This document shows, piece by piece, positions 52,098 through 60,278 of a stretch of 64,000 bases of DNA (positions are counted from its first letter, which is position 1; every line of letters begins with the position of its first letter). A model generated the notes under the pieces. The model did not search any database, had not been told where the DNA came from, and saw nothing but the letters and a program-made list of their open reading frames with translations. The DNA is from G963662905 sp963662905 (GTDB lineage Bacteria; Bacteroidota; Bacteroidia; Bacteroidales; WRLA01), in assembly GCA_963662905.2 (NCBI GenBank), contig CAXXFD010000001.1:310001-374000 (forward strand). Reading direction: 5' to 3'. Made by a program: the position numbers and the translations under genes.

Positions 52098-53312
52098 ATG
52101 AAAAACATATCTAATTTTTTTACGAGATGCATAATTGCACTACTTATCTCAACTTTTGTTTGTTCTTGCAATAACAGCAAAGATGGCGAGATATGCAATA
52201 CATGTGCACAAAAACCCAATGGCAAGAAAGCTATGAAGATGGCGTTTCCGAATGATGAGTTATCATTCACCTTCAATTACTATTTTGGCAATAATAATCA
52301 GGACACGCACTTTGAGTTTGGGGACTGTGCTCTTCCGTCTGATGAGTTTTCAAAATTAAAATCTTCAATAAGTTACTTATCCAAACAAGAGTTGGATCCA
52401 TATGTCATTGTCTTATATTTTGATAGGTTATTGTCCTATGAAATGAACCCCAAGTTATCAGATTTAAAAGGTTTTAGTGTATATACACATAAAAAAAAGA
52501 GAACTTATCACAAATTGTTCGCGAATGAGAACGGTATATTTAAGGAGCTTAAAGGATTCTCTGCCGAAGTTTCTTCAATTCATACCAACCACCTCTCAAC
52601 TATTCTACATAAGGTACTTACTACTGCTATTGAAGAAGAAAAATCTTTTTTGATCTTAGGGGACAAAAACTATATTGGCAATTTCCCCACTGGCAAAAGG
52701 GATGAATTAGGATTTCTACTCAAAAACTTGACATTAAACCAAACTGGTGGGTTTAAAGATGTTCCCCAGCCACCAACAGAGACCTGTGGGCCAGGATGTA
52801 GTACCAATCCCCCAAACTCATATTGCGTGTGGGAATATGGACATACATGCAAGATGCCTCCACTGTGTCCAGAGAGTATTGCAATACCAATTGTCCAATA
52901 TGCAACAAATGTCCCAGATACATTATATATGGCTTTCGATACAACTCTACATTATACTTTTAGGGACTATTTTCTATATGATTATTCATTAGGGCAAAAA
53001 TATATTTCCTATTATTATGAGATCTCCGAATTTCTAGGTGAGGATATCCCTACAGGATTATTAATTCAGACGGCATACAATGCTTATGGGGTTAATGAGG
53101 CAATTAGTAAACTTTTAGACCCCTCAAATAATGGCACTGCCATCGTTTTTGACAGTACTTTAGTCGATAATTTAATTGATTTGGTGAATGACTATAAGAA
53201 TTTATATAGTAACGCAACATATCACCAGTATTTGGATGATGTTATTTCTGATCTTAATACCTTTGAAGGGAAGACTGTGAATGAATTAATAGCATATATA
53301 GAATCTATTTAA
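52098..53312 (+). CDS. lipoprotein of unknown function, LytTR target 1
   Basis: A 404-residue low-GC gene product. Lipoprotein-type signal with Cys at 22 and 24 (FVCSCNNSKDG). The mature part has a Cys-rich stretch in the middle (GDCALPSD ... TETCGPGCSTNPPNSYCVWEYGHTCKMPPLCP, about 225-260), then Tyr-rich helices. I do not recognise the family. The promoter carries the LytTR operator array, so its expression is very probably set by the preceding regulator. Composition differs from the housekeeping genes, pointing to acquisition with the insert. Confidence 0.7.
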   Translation: MKNISNFFTRCIIALLISTFVCSCNNSKDGEICNTCAQKPNGKKAMKMAFPNDELSFTFNYYFGNNNQDTHFEFGDCALPSDEFSKLKSSISYLSKQELDPYVIVLYFDRLLSYEMNPKLSDLKGFSVYTHKKKRTYHKLFANENGIFKELKGFSAEVSSIHTNHLSTILHKVLTTAIEEEKSFLILGDKNYIGNFPTGKRDELGFLLKNLTLNQTGGFKDVPQPPTETCGPGCSTNPPNSYCVWEYGHTCKMPPLCPESIAIPIVQYATNVPDTLYMAFDTTLHYTFRDYFLYDYSLGQKYISYYYEISEFLGEDIPTGLLIQTAYNAYGVNEAISKLLDPSNNGTAIVFDSTLVDNLIDLVNDYKNLYSNATYHQYLDDVISDLNTFEGKTVNELIAYIESI

Positions 53313-53388
53313 TTAAAAAAAATAATAGTAACTTTCATTTATAAATTTGTGCAAATATTTTTATGATAAATATTTTGTGATTGATATG

Positions 53389-53411
53389 CCCATTGCAAAG
53401 CAATGGGTTTT
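53389..53411 (+). terminator. terminator of the lipoprotein gene
   Basis: CCCATTGC (53389-53396) pairs perfectly with GCAATGGG (53400-53407) around AAA, followed by TTTTC. Confidence 0.75.
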
Positions 53412-53429
53412 CTGCTATACTTCTTTTTT

Positions 53430-53600
53430 GGGTTCTACTCGGAATTCCGTGGAAACCTTTAAAGTATTCAAAGGTTGGAATACAGTTTTAAATACCTATC
53501 AAAATTTAGAGAACTAATCCGGGAAAGTTTAAAACTTTGGAAAGCTAAACCTACAATTCTACCTCAATTTTTATTACCCACAAAAAACCGAGTAGAACCC
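53430..53600. mobile_element. 171-bp MITE-like element with perfect 13-bp terminal inverted repeats
   Basis: GGGTTCTACTCGG (53430-53442) and its exact complement CCGAGTAGAACCC (53588-53600) bound an AT-rich, non-coding core containing a smaller palindrome (AACCTTT...AAAGGTT near 53455-53477). T runs flank both ends (TTTTTT on the left, TTTTTTTT on the right), which may be a duplicated target. No transposase is encoded; a transposase acting in trans would be needed. The remaining part of the 53313-53894 gap holds the terminator and LytTR operator array 2. Confidence 0.65.
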
Positions 53601-53640
53601 TTTTTTTTAAGAGAATAGCTAGCTCAGTATATAAATTTGA

Positions 53641-53690
53641 ACCGTTCATCCCATAAAAAATACCGTTTATCAAATAAAACGACCATTTGA
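53641..53690 (+). promoter_or_regulatory. LytTR operator array 2
   Basis: Half-sites ACCGTTCAT (53641), ACCGTTTAT (53662) and ACCATTTGA (53682), within a 52-base exact copy (53639-53690) of array 1. The last half-site ends 22 bases before TACCTTTG, the same distance as in array 1. The sequence upstream (TAGCTCAGT at 53620) could be a degenerate fourth half-site. Confidence 0.8.
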
Positions 53691-53712
53691 ATAAAATCTT
53701 AATATGAATACA

Positions 53713-53720
53713 TACCTTTG
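53713..53720 (+). promoter_or_regulatory. -7 promoter element for the surface-protein gene
   Basis: TACCTTTG (TAnnTTTG), placed relative to operator array 2 exactly as the -7 element of the lipoprotein gene is to array 1. Confidence 0.55.
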
Positions 53721-53894
53721 TTTTTGTATTATTATGCTAAGATATGAACCATTCATTTAGATATAAAGTCCGACAGCCTGTTTTAAAATGGAGTTATGCT
53801 TTCAATTACCATAGAATGTGGCGGGATTTATTAACTGTAATTCAATGTTTGGCTTTTGCGTTTTATCAAGATATTACCGTTATTAAATAAACAG

Positions 53895-54953
53895 ATGAAA
53901 CTAAAAATTTTTTTTATTTTATTATGTCTCATTTTCTTGAAGACTGCAATTTGCCAGAACCAAGCGAATGTAAATGTATTTATCCAATTATTAGACGCCA
54001 AAACGGGTTCTGTAATTACTGATGCAAACGTAATAAGCAATAATTCATCTATTGGGGTTTCGAGTACGGAAACAGGTTTATGTGAACTCATGCTTAAGTC
54101 TTTTCCAGCTTCTCTGACAGTTACTCATATCTCATATATTAATAAAAAAATAAATGTTGCAAGGCCTGGAAATGACACACTCATTGTGCTTCTTGAACCA
54201 AAAGTATCTGATCTCGATGAAGTGAATATCGTAGCCAAACCCAAAACAACAGTTTTTCCTGGTGATTTTGCTGTGATGGATTTTGAGATTTCCAACGGTT
54301 TGATATTCGGTGTGGGAAGTTATATTAACGACACAAAAAACCTGAAGCTCCTAATATTAAATAACTCTCTTGAAGCAGAGGGCTCAATTAACTTACCCGA
54401 TACGATCAAAGCTGTGGGTATATTCAAAGATTGCCTGGAAAACTGCCATATATTAACAGAGAAGGCCGCATACCAATTTATTAAAATGGATACTGTTTGG
54501 CTAATTTACGATAGATGTGAGATCAATAAATTTCATGATTTAATGGATGATTGTCTATTTCAAGTTCAAAACAAACTAATTTTCAAACGAGTTTCAAATG
54601 AAGGCTTTTCTCAGTCATTTTATGCTATTGACAGGATAAAAAAAACTATTACACAGCTAATACATAATAATGATTGGGAAAGACTAAAGCTTCTTACTAA
54701 TGAAGTCGATTTATTATACTTATCTCAAAGCAGAGATATGGACGCTCTTGTTCGCTTTGAGAAAAACATAATGTATCGACCCTACAATGATACCCTGATA
54801 AAATTGGGTGATACTATATTCCATATTAGTTGCAAAGACAGCATGATTAACTATATATCGGGGCAAGATCTAAGCATAATAGGAAACACTGTTCTTGATA
54901 AAAGTATAACATCATCTATCTGGAACGATGTATACTATGTTGATGAACCGTAA
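53895..54953 (+). CDS. exported CarboxypepD_reg-like protein, LytTR target 2, disrupted by IS66
   Basis: As it stands this encodes 352 residues: signal peptide MKLKIFFILLCLIFLKTAICQ, then a carboxypeptidase regulatory-like (TonB-plug type) beta domain (about 25-110: FIQLLDAKTGSVITDANVISNNSSIGVSSTETG ... VSDLDEVNIVA), then a region without recognised family. The stop codon TAA belongs to the IS66 end. Without the IS the frame continues from 57227 to 57419, giving 415 residues. The ATG is preferred to an upstream TTG because it begins the signal peptide. The promoter has LytTR operator array 2. Confidence 0.75.
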   Translation: MKLKIFFILLCLIFLKTAICQNQANVNVFIQLLDAKTGSVITDANVISNNSSIGVSSTETGLCELMLKSFPASLTVTHISYINKKINVARPGNDTLIVLLEPKVSDLDEVNIVAKPKTTVFPGDFAVMDFEISNGLIFGVGSYINDTKNLKLLILNNSLEAEGSINLPDTIKAVGIFKDCLENCHILTEKAAYQFIKMDTVWLIYDRCEINKFHDLMDDCLFQVQNKLIFKRVSNEGFSQSFYAIDRIKKTITQLIHNNDWERLKLLTNEVDLLYLSQSRDMDALVRFEKNIMYRPYNDTLIKLGDTIFHISCKDSMINYISGQDLSIIGNTVLDKSITSSIWNDVYYVDEP

Positions 54954-55018
54954 GCCTTCAGCAAAAGGCATATTGCACAAGCTTTTAAAGCTCCCTTACT
55001 TTGCTGCAAAAAAGCAAT

Positions 55019-55306
55019 ATGCAAAAAGAACAAAGAAGAGCAGAGATGAAAGCGCTGGTGGATCAATGGCATACCAGTGGCCAAAGCAAAAGATCCTTTG
55101 CCGAATCACACAAAATCTGCTATCACACTTTCCTTTATTGGTATCATAAATTTGAACAGGAAGAAAGCTTGCCTGATGGCCATGGTTTCATTGAGCTTTC
55201 CGGGACTCCAGCTGCAGGGATTATCATCCGCTATCCCAATGGTATCGAGCTCAACCTGCCGGGCAATGCGCCCTTGCCCTATCTCAAATCGCTCACCGGC
55301 CAATAA
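55019..55306 (+). CDS. tnpA: IS66 family accessory protein TnpA
   Basis: A 95-residue helix-turn-helix protein (KEQRRAEMKALVDQWHTSGQSKRSFAESHKICYHTFLYWYHKFEQ) with a C-terminal IIIRYPNGIELNLPG, as in IS66 orf1 proteins. An upstream TTG would add six residues; the ATG at 55019 is chosen. Its stop overlaps the tnpB start (TAATG), so the pair is translationally coupled. Confidence 0.85.
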   Translation: MQKEQRRAEMKALVDQWHTSGQSKRSFAESHKICYHTFLYWYHKFEQEESLPDGHGFIELSGTPAAGIIIRYPNGIELNLPGNAPLPYLKSLTGQ

Positions 55307-55671
55307 TGTTCAGCTTAACTGCCAGCCGCTATTACCTGTACCGCCAGCCCACCGATATGCGCAAGAGCTTTGACGGGCTTTATGGCATTGTGCGCAACAA
55401 ACTGGACAAAAACCCGATGAGCGGTGATGTTTTCCTGTTCATCAACAAAAAGCGCGACCGCATAAAATTATTGCGCTGGGAAAGCGGAGGTTTTGTGCTG
55501 TTCTATAAAAGGCTCGAAAAAGGCACTTTTCACCTGCCGGACACATCTGCTGTGCACGCCTCCCACCAGCTGATCGACTACCCTGAACTTGTAATGATAA
55601 TCAATGGTATTTCCATGAAAAATGCAAGGAAATACCCACGTTTTTTCCCACATGAAAATGTTGGTAAATAG
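55306..55671 (+). CDS. tnpB: IS66 family accessory protein TnpB
   Basis: A 121-residue protein with the IS66 Orf2 signature YLYRQPTDMRKSFDGLYGIVRN, VFLFINKKRDRIKLLRWESGGFVLFYKRLEKGTF. The role in transposition is required but biochemically unclear. Overlaps tnpA by one base. Confidence 0.93.
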   Translation: MFSLTASRYYLYRQPTDMRKSFDGLYGIVRNKLDKNPMSGDVFLFINKKRDRIKLLRWESGGFVLFYKRLEKGTFHLPDTSAVHASHQLIDYPELVMIINGISMKNARKYPRFFPHENVGK

Positions 55672-55706
55672 CACTTAAAATATAGTCAGACAAGAGGTTA
55701 CTTCCG

Positions 55707-55714
55707 TATCTTTG
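55707..55714 (+). promoter_or_regulatory. -7 promoter element for tnpC (leaderless)
   Basis: TATCTTTG ends five bases before the A of the tnpC start codon. Confidence 0.5.
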
Positions 55715-55718
55715 CCTC

Positions 55719-57173
55719 ATGGCAAGTCAGGAAAATATAACTATATCAAAAGCGGAATATGATGCAATGCAACAGAAGATATTCCTGCTTCAGCATGAAC
55801 TTGTCCAGTTGAGGCGTGCGATCTATGGAGCCAAAAGCGAACGGCATATCGCAGCAGACCCCAACCAGGGCGTGCTCTTCGACGTGCCTGCACAGGAGAA
55901 AGAACCGGAAAAGGAGCAGATCAGCTATACGCGCAATAAAAAGCAGTCCAAAAAACAGCCCGTGCGCTTAGAACTGCCCGCCCACCTGCCGCGCCATGAA
56001 ATTATCATCGAACCCCAAAACCTGCCCGAAGGCGCCCATAGGGTCAACGTAAAAATCACCGAAGTACTTGATTATGTGCCCGGTACTTTTCGTGTGATCC
56101 GTTATATACGCCCTTACTATGCCGTAGCAGGCCAGGACGAAAGCACCCAAATGATCTGCGCAGAACTGCCTTCACGCGCCTTGCCCAAAAGCAATGCCTC
56201 AGAAGGCCTGATCTCTTATGTGACTGTCAGCAAATTTGTTGACCACCTGCCTTTCTACCGCCTTGTCAAGATGTTCAAGCGCCTGGGGATCGAAATAGCC
56301 GAATCAACAATAAACGGTTGGTTTAGCGGGGTTTGCAGATTGCTTGAACCGCTTTACGATGCCCTGAAAAAAGAAATCATGAGGACCGATTACCTGATGG
56401 CAGACGAAACGCCCATAAAGGTATTGACCAAAGACAAGCCCGGGGCATCGCACAAAGGGTATCATTGGGTTTATTACGACCCGCTTAAAAAACTGGCCCT
56501 GTTCGATTACCGGAAAGGCCGCGGACGGGAAGGCCCGGATGAGATGCTGGAAAACTATAGTGGATATTTGCAAACCGATGGCTACACAGCTTACGACAAC
56601 CTAAAAAACAAAGCCGAAATCACCCAATTGGCCTGCATGGCGCATGCACGCAGGTATTTTGAGAAAGCCAAGGACAATGATGCTGCACGCAGTGAATATG
56701 CGCTGGGGCAGATAAGAAAACTGTATGCCATTGAACGTCAGGCAAGTGAGCAAGAACTGCAGCCGGAGGAGGTCAAAGCATTGCGGCAAAAGGAATCACT
56801 GCCCATATTGAACGAAATGGAAAGCTGGCTTAAGGAAGAAGTTTATAAAGTAGCGCCCAAAAGCGCAATCGGCAAAGCCATAGCTTACAGCCTGAAATTA
56901 TGGGGGCGCCTGATCCGTTATATTGAAGACGGAAGGCTGCGCATTGACAACAACCTGGTTGAAAACAGCATCAGGCCGGTAGCAATAGGCCGCAAGAATT
57001 ACCTGTTTGCCGGTTCGCACAATGCAGCCCAGCACGCGGCTATGATCTACTCCTTTTTTGCCAGCTGCAAAATCCAAAACGTAGAACCCTTTGAGTGGCT
57101 CAAGCAAACATTAGGAAAAATCCAGGAACACCCAGCCAACCAGCTCCACCAACTTCTGCCCGGACAGCTTTAA
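55719..57173 (+). CDS. tnpC: IS66 family transposase TnpC
   Basis: A 484-residue DDE transposase. N-terminal coiled coil (about 5-35), a zinc-finger-like/basic region, then the catalytic triad Asp229 (LMADETPIKVL), Asp287 (LQTDGYTAYDNL) and Glu415 (NNLVENSIRPVAIGRKNYLFAGS). The length and motifs fit full-length IS66 transposases. It appears functional. It catalyses cut or copy of the element bounded at 54950 and 57218. Confidence 0.95.
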   Translation: MASQENITISKAEYDAMQQKIFLLQHELVQLRRAIYGAKSERHIAADPNQGVLFDVPAQEKEPEKEQISYTRNKKQSKKQPVRLELPAHLPRHEIIIEPQNLPEGAHRVNVKITEVLDYVPGTFRVIRYIRPYYAVAGQDESTQMICAELPSRALPKSNASEGLISYVTVSKFVDHLPFYRLVKMFKRLGIEIAESTINGWFSGVCRLLEPLYDALKKEIMRTDYLMADETPIKVLTKDKPGASHKGYHWVYYDPLKKLALFDYRKGRGREGPDEMLENYSGYLQTDGYTAYDNLKNKAEITQLACMAHARRYFEKAKDNDAARSEYALGQIRKLYAIERQASEQELQPEEVKALRQKESLPILNEMESWLKEEVYKVAPKSAIGKAIAYSLKLWGRLIRYIEDGRLRIDNNLVENSIRPVAIGRKNYLFAGSHNAAQHAAMIYSFFASCKIQNVEPFEWLKQTLGKIQEHPANQLHQLLPGQL

Positions 57174-57226
57174 AACATTATCCGGTTATATGCAAGATGC
57201 TGTTTGCCGTAGGCTTACGATGAACC

Positions 57227-57419
57227 AGCAAAGAAAATATACCTCATTCATCACCGCAAGCTCAAGGAGTTCGATCCATTGTCAGGGAAAATCTCACTAA
57301 AAAAGAAAGTCCGCTTTGCAGACAAGATAATTATAGATAAAGGCTACATTTATTATTTGTATAAAGACAGCAGGGCTTATAATTCTTATAAAAAAGTAAT
57401 CAGGGAGCTACTAGAATGA
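57227..57419 (+). pseudogene. 3' end of the surface-protein gene separated by IS66
   Basis: Immediately after the target duplication the interrupted frame resumes: joining base 54949 to 57227 gives ...YYVDEP then AKKIYLIHHRKLKEFDPLSGKISLKKK and a natural stop TGA at 57417-57419. The joined gene is 1248 bases, a whole number of codons with no internal stop. This fragment has no start of its own. Confidence 0.85.
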
Positions 57420-57462
57420 AGCATATTTGCATATAGTACACATAATTGGCTATTTCGGGCAA

Positions 57463-57998
57463 AATTAGCCGAAGGCTTACAGATTATCGAAGAACGGAGC
57501 AATGGGCTTTTGCGTTTTGTAGATCTCTACCGCAGCATCACCCGCCTGCCCGAACCCGAATGGACAGAGTTTAAAGTGCACGACATCCTGAAAAATATTG
57601 TGGTGCTGATGAAACCCGGCTTAGAGGCAAGTAAGATTGGACTGGAAATCAGTTATGATGCAAAAATTCCCAAGCTTGTTGCCGATTACGATATGATCCA
57701 ACAGGTGCTGATCAACCTTTTGCAAAATGCCAGCGAAGCCCTGGCCGGACAGGATAACGCGCAAATAAAACTCCATGCCGGCAGCCGGAAAGGCCGCGCT
57801 TTTATTTCCGTAAACGACAATGGCCCCGGTGTGCGCAGCGAAGATGAAGAAATGATTTTTATTCCTTTCTTCATCACCCGCAAAAACGGAAACGGCATTG
57901 GCCTGAGCCTCTCCCGACAGATTATGCAGCTCCACAAAGGAAGCCTTTCTTTCGAAAATTTACCTCAAGGAGGCGCGCGCTTTGTGCTGCAGTTTTGA
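57463..57998 (+). pseudogene. duplicated 3' fragment of the histidine kinase gene (direct repeat copy 2)
   Basis: A copy of kinase codons ~265-442 (ATPase domain) without the phosphorylated His, sensor or start. It differs by about 14 bases from copy 1, changing around seven residues (e.g. SDNGSGV to NDNGPGV, FFTTRK to FFITRK). The frame is intact to the stop, but translation would need an internal start such as TTG 57510. It is the right border of the insert. Confidence 0.85.
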
Positions 57999-58332
57999 TG
58001 AGGTTTCCATTTTATGGTGACTCCCAATGCATAACGGATGCCTTGCTGTTAGGGCTGGTTTATAAATGGATTGGTTTTATACATACGGATAATGGTTAGT
58101 GATTTTAACATTCCGAAACGCAAAAAATTATCTCCATTTATCGCAAAACCATAATTTTTTCCGTGTTCAACAATTCAATTGTTTTATTGCAAGCGCTAAG
58201 TATATGAAAAGTAGGCGATTTCTAAGCACCAAATTATCGGTTAAGCACAAAGTTTGATACGGGCCGAAACCCTTGATTTTATTACTATTCCGTCTGTTTT
58301 TTATATTCATTGTTCTCTGCTGGCTCTATTTT
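57999..58332. other. AT-rich gap without genes
   Basis: The first ~30 bases still resemble the sequence after the intact kinase gene. Beyond that only a small palindrome AACAATTcAATTGTT near 58168 was noticed; no gene seen. Confidence 0.4.
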
Positions 58333-58905
58333 TTACTTGAATTCAATGTTTACGTCACTATATTTTGATAATAATCTAGGCAATGTCATTACTTCAATAT
58401 CAAGAATTTTACAAATTGCTGGAATTTTCTTAAATGCTTTGTGGTCATTAGCAGTTTCAGATTCTTCAGTAACTATTACAATCTCTATTTCTCTATTATT
58501 GTGCTTTTCATTAAGAGCTAATAAAATCATTCTTGCATCAGCTGAATTTAAGAATTCTTTCTTTCGTTGTTCAAATTCTGGTTCTGTCAACCTTCGTGAA
58601 ATTGGGGTTCTAAAATTATCATCCACCATATTGTAAAATTTCTTTGTTGACGGTGGCAAAATTTCTTTGGTTTTATAGGGGATTTTATACTTTTTCTTAA
58701 AGTCTTTATCTGTTAAATATGTTAATGACTTAACAACTAGTTGCTTAGAAGTAAATTCACATTCTTTTAGAACTTCATCAATAACGACAATTCCGCCATT
58801 TTCGATTTCTTGCTTGATGAAATCAAATAATTTATTGTTAGTGTCAAATGGCAAGTAATAACGAACCAAGGACAAAAGTGAACTTGTATCTATTATTACT
58901 TTCAT
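58333..58905 (-). CDS. DUF4411-like PIN-domain protein
   Basis: A 190-residue protein opening with MKVIIDTSSLLSLVRYY (PIN acidic residue Asp6) and GGIVVIDEVLKECE, then SADARMILLAL and IVTEESE, which give the remaining acidic positions of a PIN-like RNase. The pattern fits the DUF4411 family, usually encoded beside ImmA/IrrE peptidases as a predicted toxin-antitoxin or stress pair. Its start overlaps the stop of the upstream peptidase gene (ATGA), so expression is coupled. Confidence 0.8.
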   Translation of the reverse strand: MKVIIDTSSLLSLVRYYLPFDTNNKLFDFIKQEIENGGIVVIDEVLKECEFTSKQLVVKSLTYLTDKDFKKKYKIPYKTKEILPPSTKKFYNMVDDNFRTPISRRLTEPEFEQRKKEFLNSADARMILLALNEKHNNREIEIVIVTEESETANDHKAFKKIPAICKILDIEVMTLPRLLSKYSDVNIEFK

Positions 58906-60059
58906 TGAATGTATTTATCTAGTTTTTCGGGTTTAATATTTAGTTTCTTACAAACTTCATATTCGTTTAAAACACCTTCATAAAATGCTGTTTGAATTGT
59001 TGAAACAAACAATGGAGAAGATATTGGCTTTGCAACAGAACCTGTTTGCTTAATTCCTTGCTCCTTCAATAATTGCTTTTCTCTTTCCTTTTCTTCTTGT
59101 CTCTTTTTAAAGATTTCATCAAATTCAGATTTTACATTTGCATAATCATAATTGGAAATTTTATTATCGAATAATAATCTTGTGAATAAAGCAATTTGGC
59201 TCAGGTGAGTGTTATCTGAGACTGTTTTTATTAACTCAAAATGGTAATCGTTGTTTGACGAAGCTATATCCAATGATTTCATTGTACCGGCATAATCTCC
59301 AATAAGAAAATAGTAGGCAAAATCATTACACCATCTTTCCATTTTAGAAAGATTTTTATTACCTATTGTTTGATAGTCGAGCTGTTCAATTTCCTCCTCT
59401 TCTAATAGATAGTGACCAAGTTCGTGAGCAAGAGTAAATATTTCTCGTCTGAATGATTGGTGTCTTTTTAAAACAATCATATTAGGTTTCAAGAAGAAGC
59501 CATCAATATTTGCTTTTTCTTTCTTATTCCATGTTTCAATGAATTCAAATACGAGTATATTTTTTTCAGCAAACTTAGAAATTAGAGATTTTAAAAAGTC
59601 TCTTCTATTTGAACTAAAAACTGGATATAATTTCTCTCTTACTGTCTTCGCTACTTCTTCAGGATTATTATTAATTGAATACTTTTGGAAATTTCGCTTG
59701 AAATCTAAATCTGAAAGCTTTGCGATTGCTGAAAGTGAAAGTTTTAGTTCTTCAAACTGATTCACAATTTTCACAGCACCAATATTTAAATCATCTGTGG
59801 CAAATCGGTCTTTTCTAAAAAACACACTTGCTTCTTTTGAAGTTTCAGGCGATTTTGGGTCTAAGTAATAGTGTAGCCCTTTCTCAAAAACTTTATCTAT
59901 TCGCTTTAGGTGTGAGAGTTCAATTTCTTTAGAAAATACATCTTCCTTAGTAATTGGTTTTTTTAAGCCATTACTTATTAACTCTAGGAATTCTTGCACA
60001 GTCAACCTGTACATTCCGAGTAGTTGTTTAAGTCGTAATATGTTATGCTCTACTTTCAA
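58902..60059 (-). CDS. ImmA/IrrE-family metallopeptidase with N-terminal HTH-like region
   Basis: A 385-residue protein. The N-terminus (LRLKQLLGMYRLTVQEFLELISNG) resembles an Xre-type helix-turn-helix; the centre carries the zinc-peptidase motif HELGH (His212, Glu213, His216) in REIFTLAHELGHYLLEEEE. The C-terminal part (about 285-385) is helical and charged. Relatives cleave repressors or act as antitoxins next to DUF4411/PIN proteins. It starts with TTG (60057-60059); an in-frame stop lies six codons upstream and no ATG fits. Low GC indicates horizontal gain. Confidence 0.85.
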   Translation of the reverse strand: MKVEHNILRLKQLLGMYRLTVQEFLELISNGLKKPITKEDVFSKEIELSHLKRIDKVFEKGLHYYLDPKSPETSKEASVFFRKDRFATDDLNIGAVKIVNQFEELKLSLSAIAKLSDLDFKRNFQKYSINNNPEEVAKTVREKLYPVFSSNRRDFLKSLISKFAEKNILVFEFIETWNKKEKANIDGFFLKPNMIVLKRHQSFRREIFTLAHELGHYLLEEEEIEQLDYQTIGNKNLSKMERWCNDFAYYFLIGDYAGTMKSLDIASSNNDYHFELIKTVSDNTHLSQIALFTRLLFDNKISNYDYANVKSEFDEIFKKRQEEKEREKQLLKEQGIKQTGSVAKPISSPLFVSTIQTAFYEGVLNEYEVCKKLNIKPEKLDKYIQ

Positions 60060-60067
60060 GTAGTTTG

Positions 60068-60223
60068 TTATATTTTAGTTTGCAAAGATACTAAATTCAT
60101 AATTGGCATTTTTGTTTTTCTAGCTTGCAACCAACTACTTATAAATTCACCTTCAGTAACTATATCCAAAATCATACTGCGGATATATCCACTATTTGTT
60201 TGTTGTTGCTTGAAGTCATCCAT
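60068..60223 (-). CDS. possible 51-residue leading ORF of the ImmA/DUF4411 operon
   Basis: An ATG-initiated frame (MDDFKQQQTNSGYIRSMILDIV...) ends eight bases before the peptidase start on the same strand. The gap between 60060 and 60278 holds no other gene. It looks like a small helical protein and could be a third component or the N-terminal piece of a decayed gene. Supported only by position and continuity. Confidence 0.4.
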   Translation of the reverse strand: MDDFKQQQTNSGYIRSMILDIVTEGEFISSWLQARKTKMPIMNLVSLQTKI

Positions 60224-60278
60224 CGTTTTTTAATTGCATCCTTTTTTTCATAAAAAAATGATCCTCAAACATGCTTTC

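Larger units (their letters stand above)
54950..57218 (+). mobile_element. complete IS66-family insertion sequence with 8-bp target duplication
   Basis: A 2269-base element. The ends are inverted repeats of about 28 bases beginning GTAAGCCT at 54950 and ending AGGCTTAC at 57218, with matches at about 23 of 28 positions. GTAA ends are typical of IS66. The 8-bp duplication GATGAACC flanks it exactly (54942-54949 and 57219-57226). All three IS66 genes (tnpA, tnpB, tnpC) are intact, so the element looks recently active. Confidence 0.95.

Noticed and set aside
51246..57462. Insert as an integrative element with its own integrase
   Set aside because: No tyrosine or serine recombinase is encoded between the repeats; only the IS66 genes are present.
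58160..58245. GTTCAAC and GTTAAGC as possible integron attC core sites
   Set aside because: They match the loose core patterns but are not complementary to each other, and no cassette series or integrase is present.
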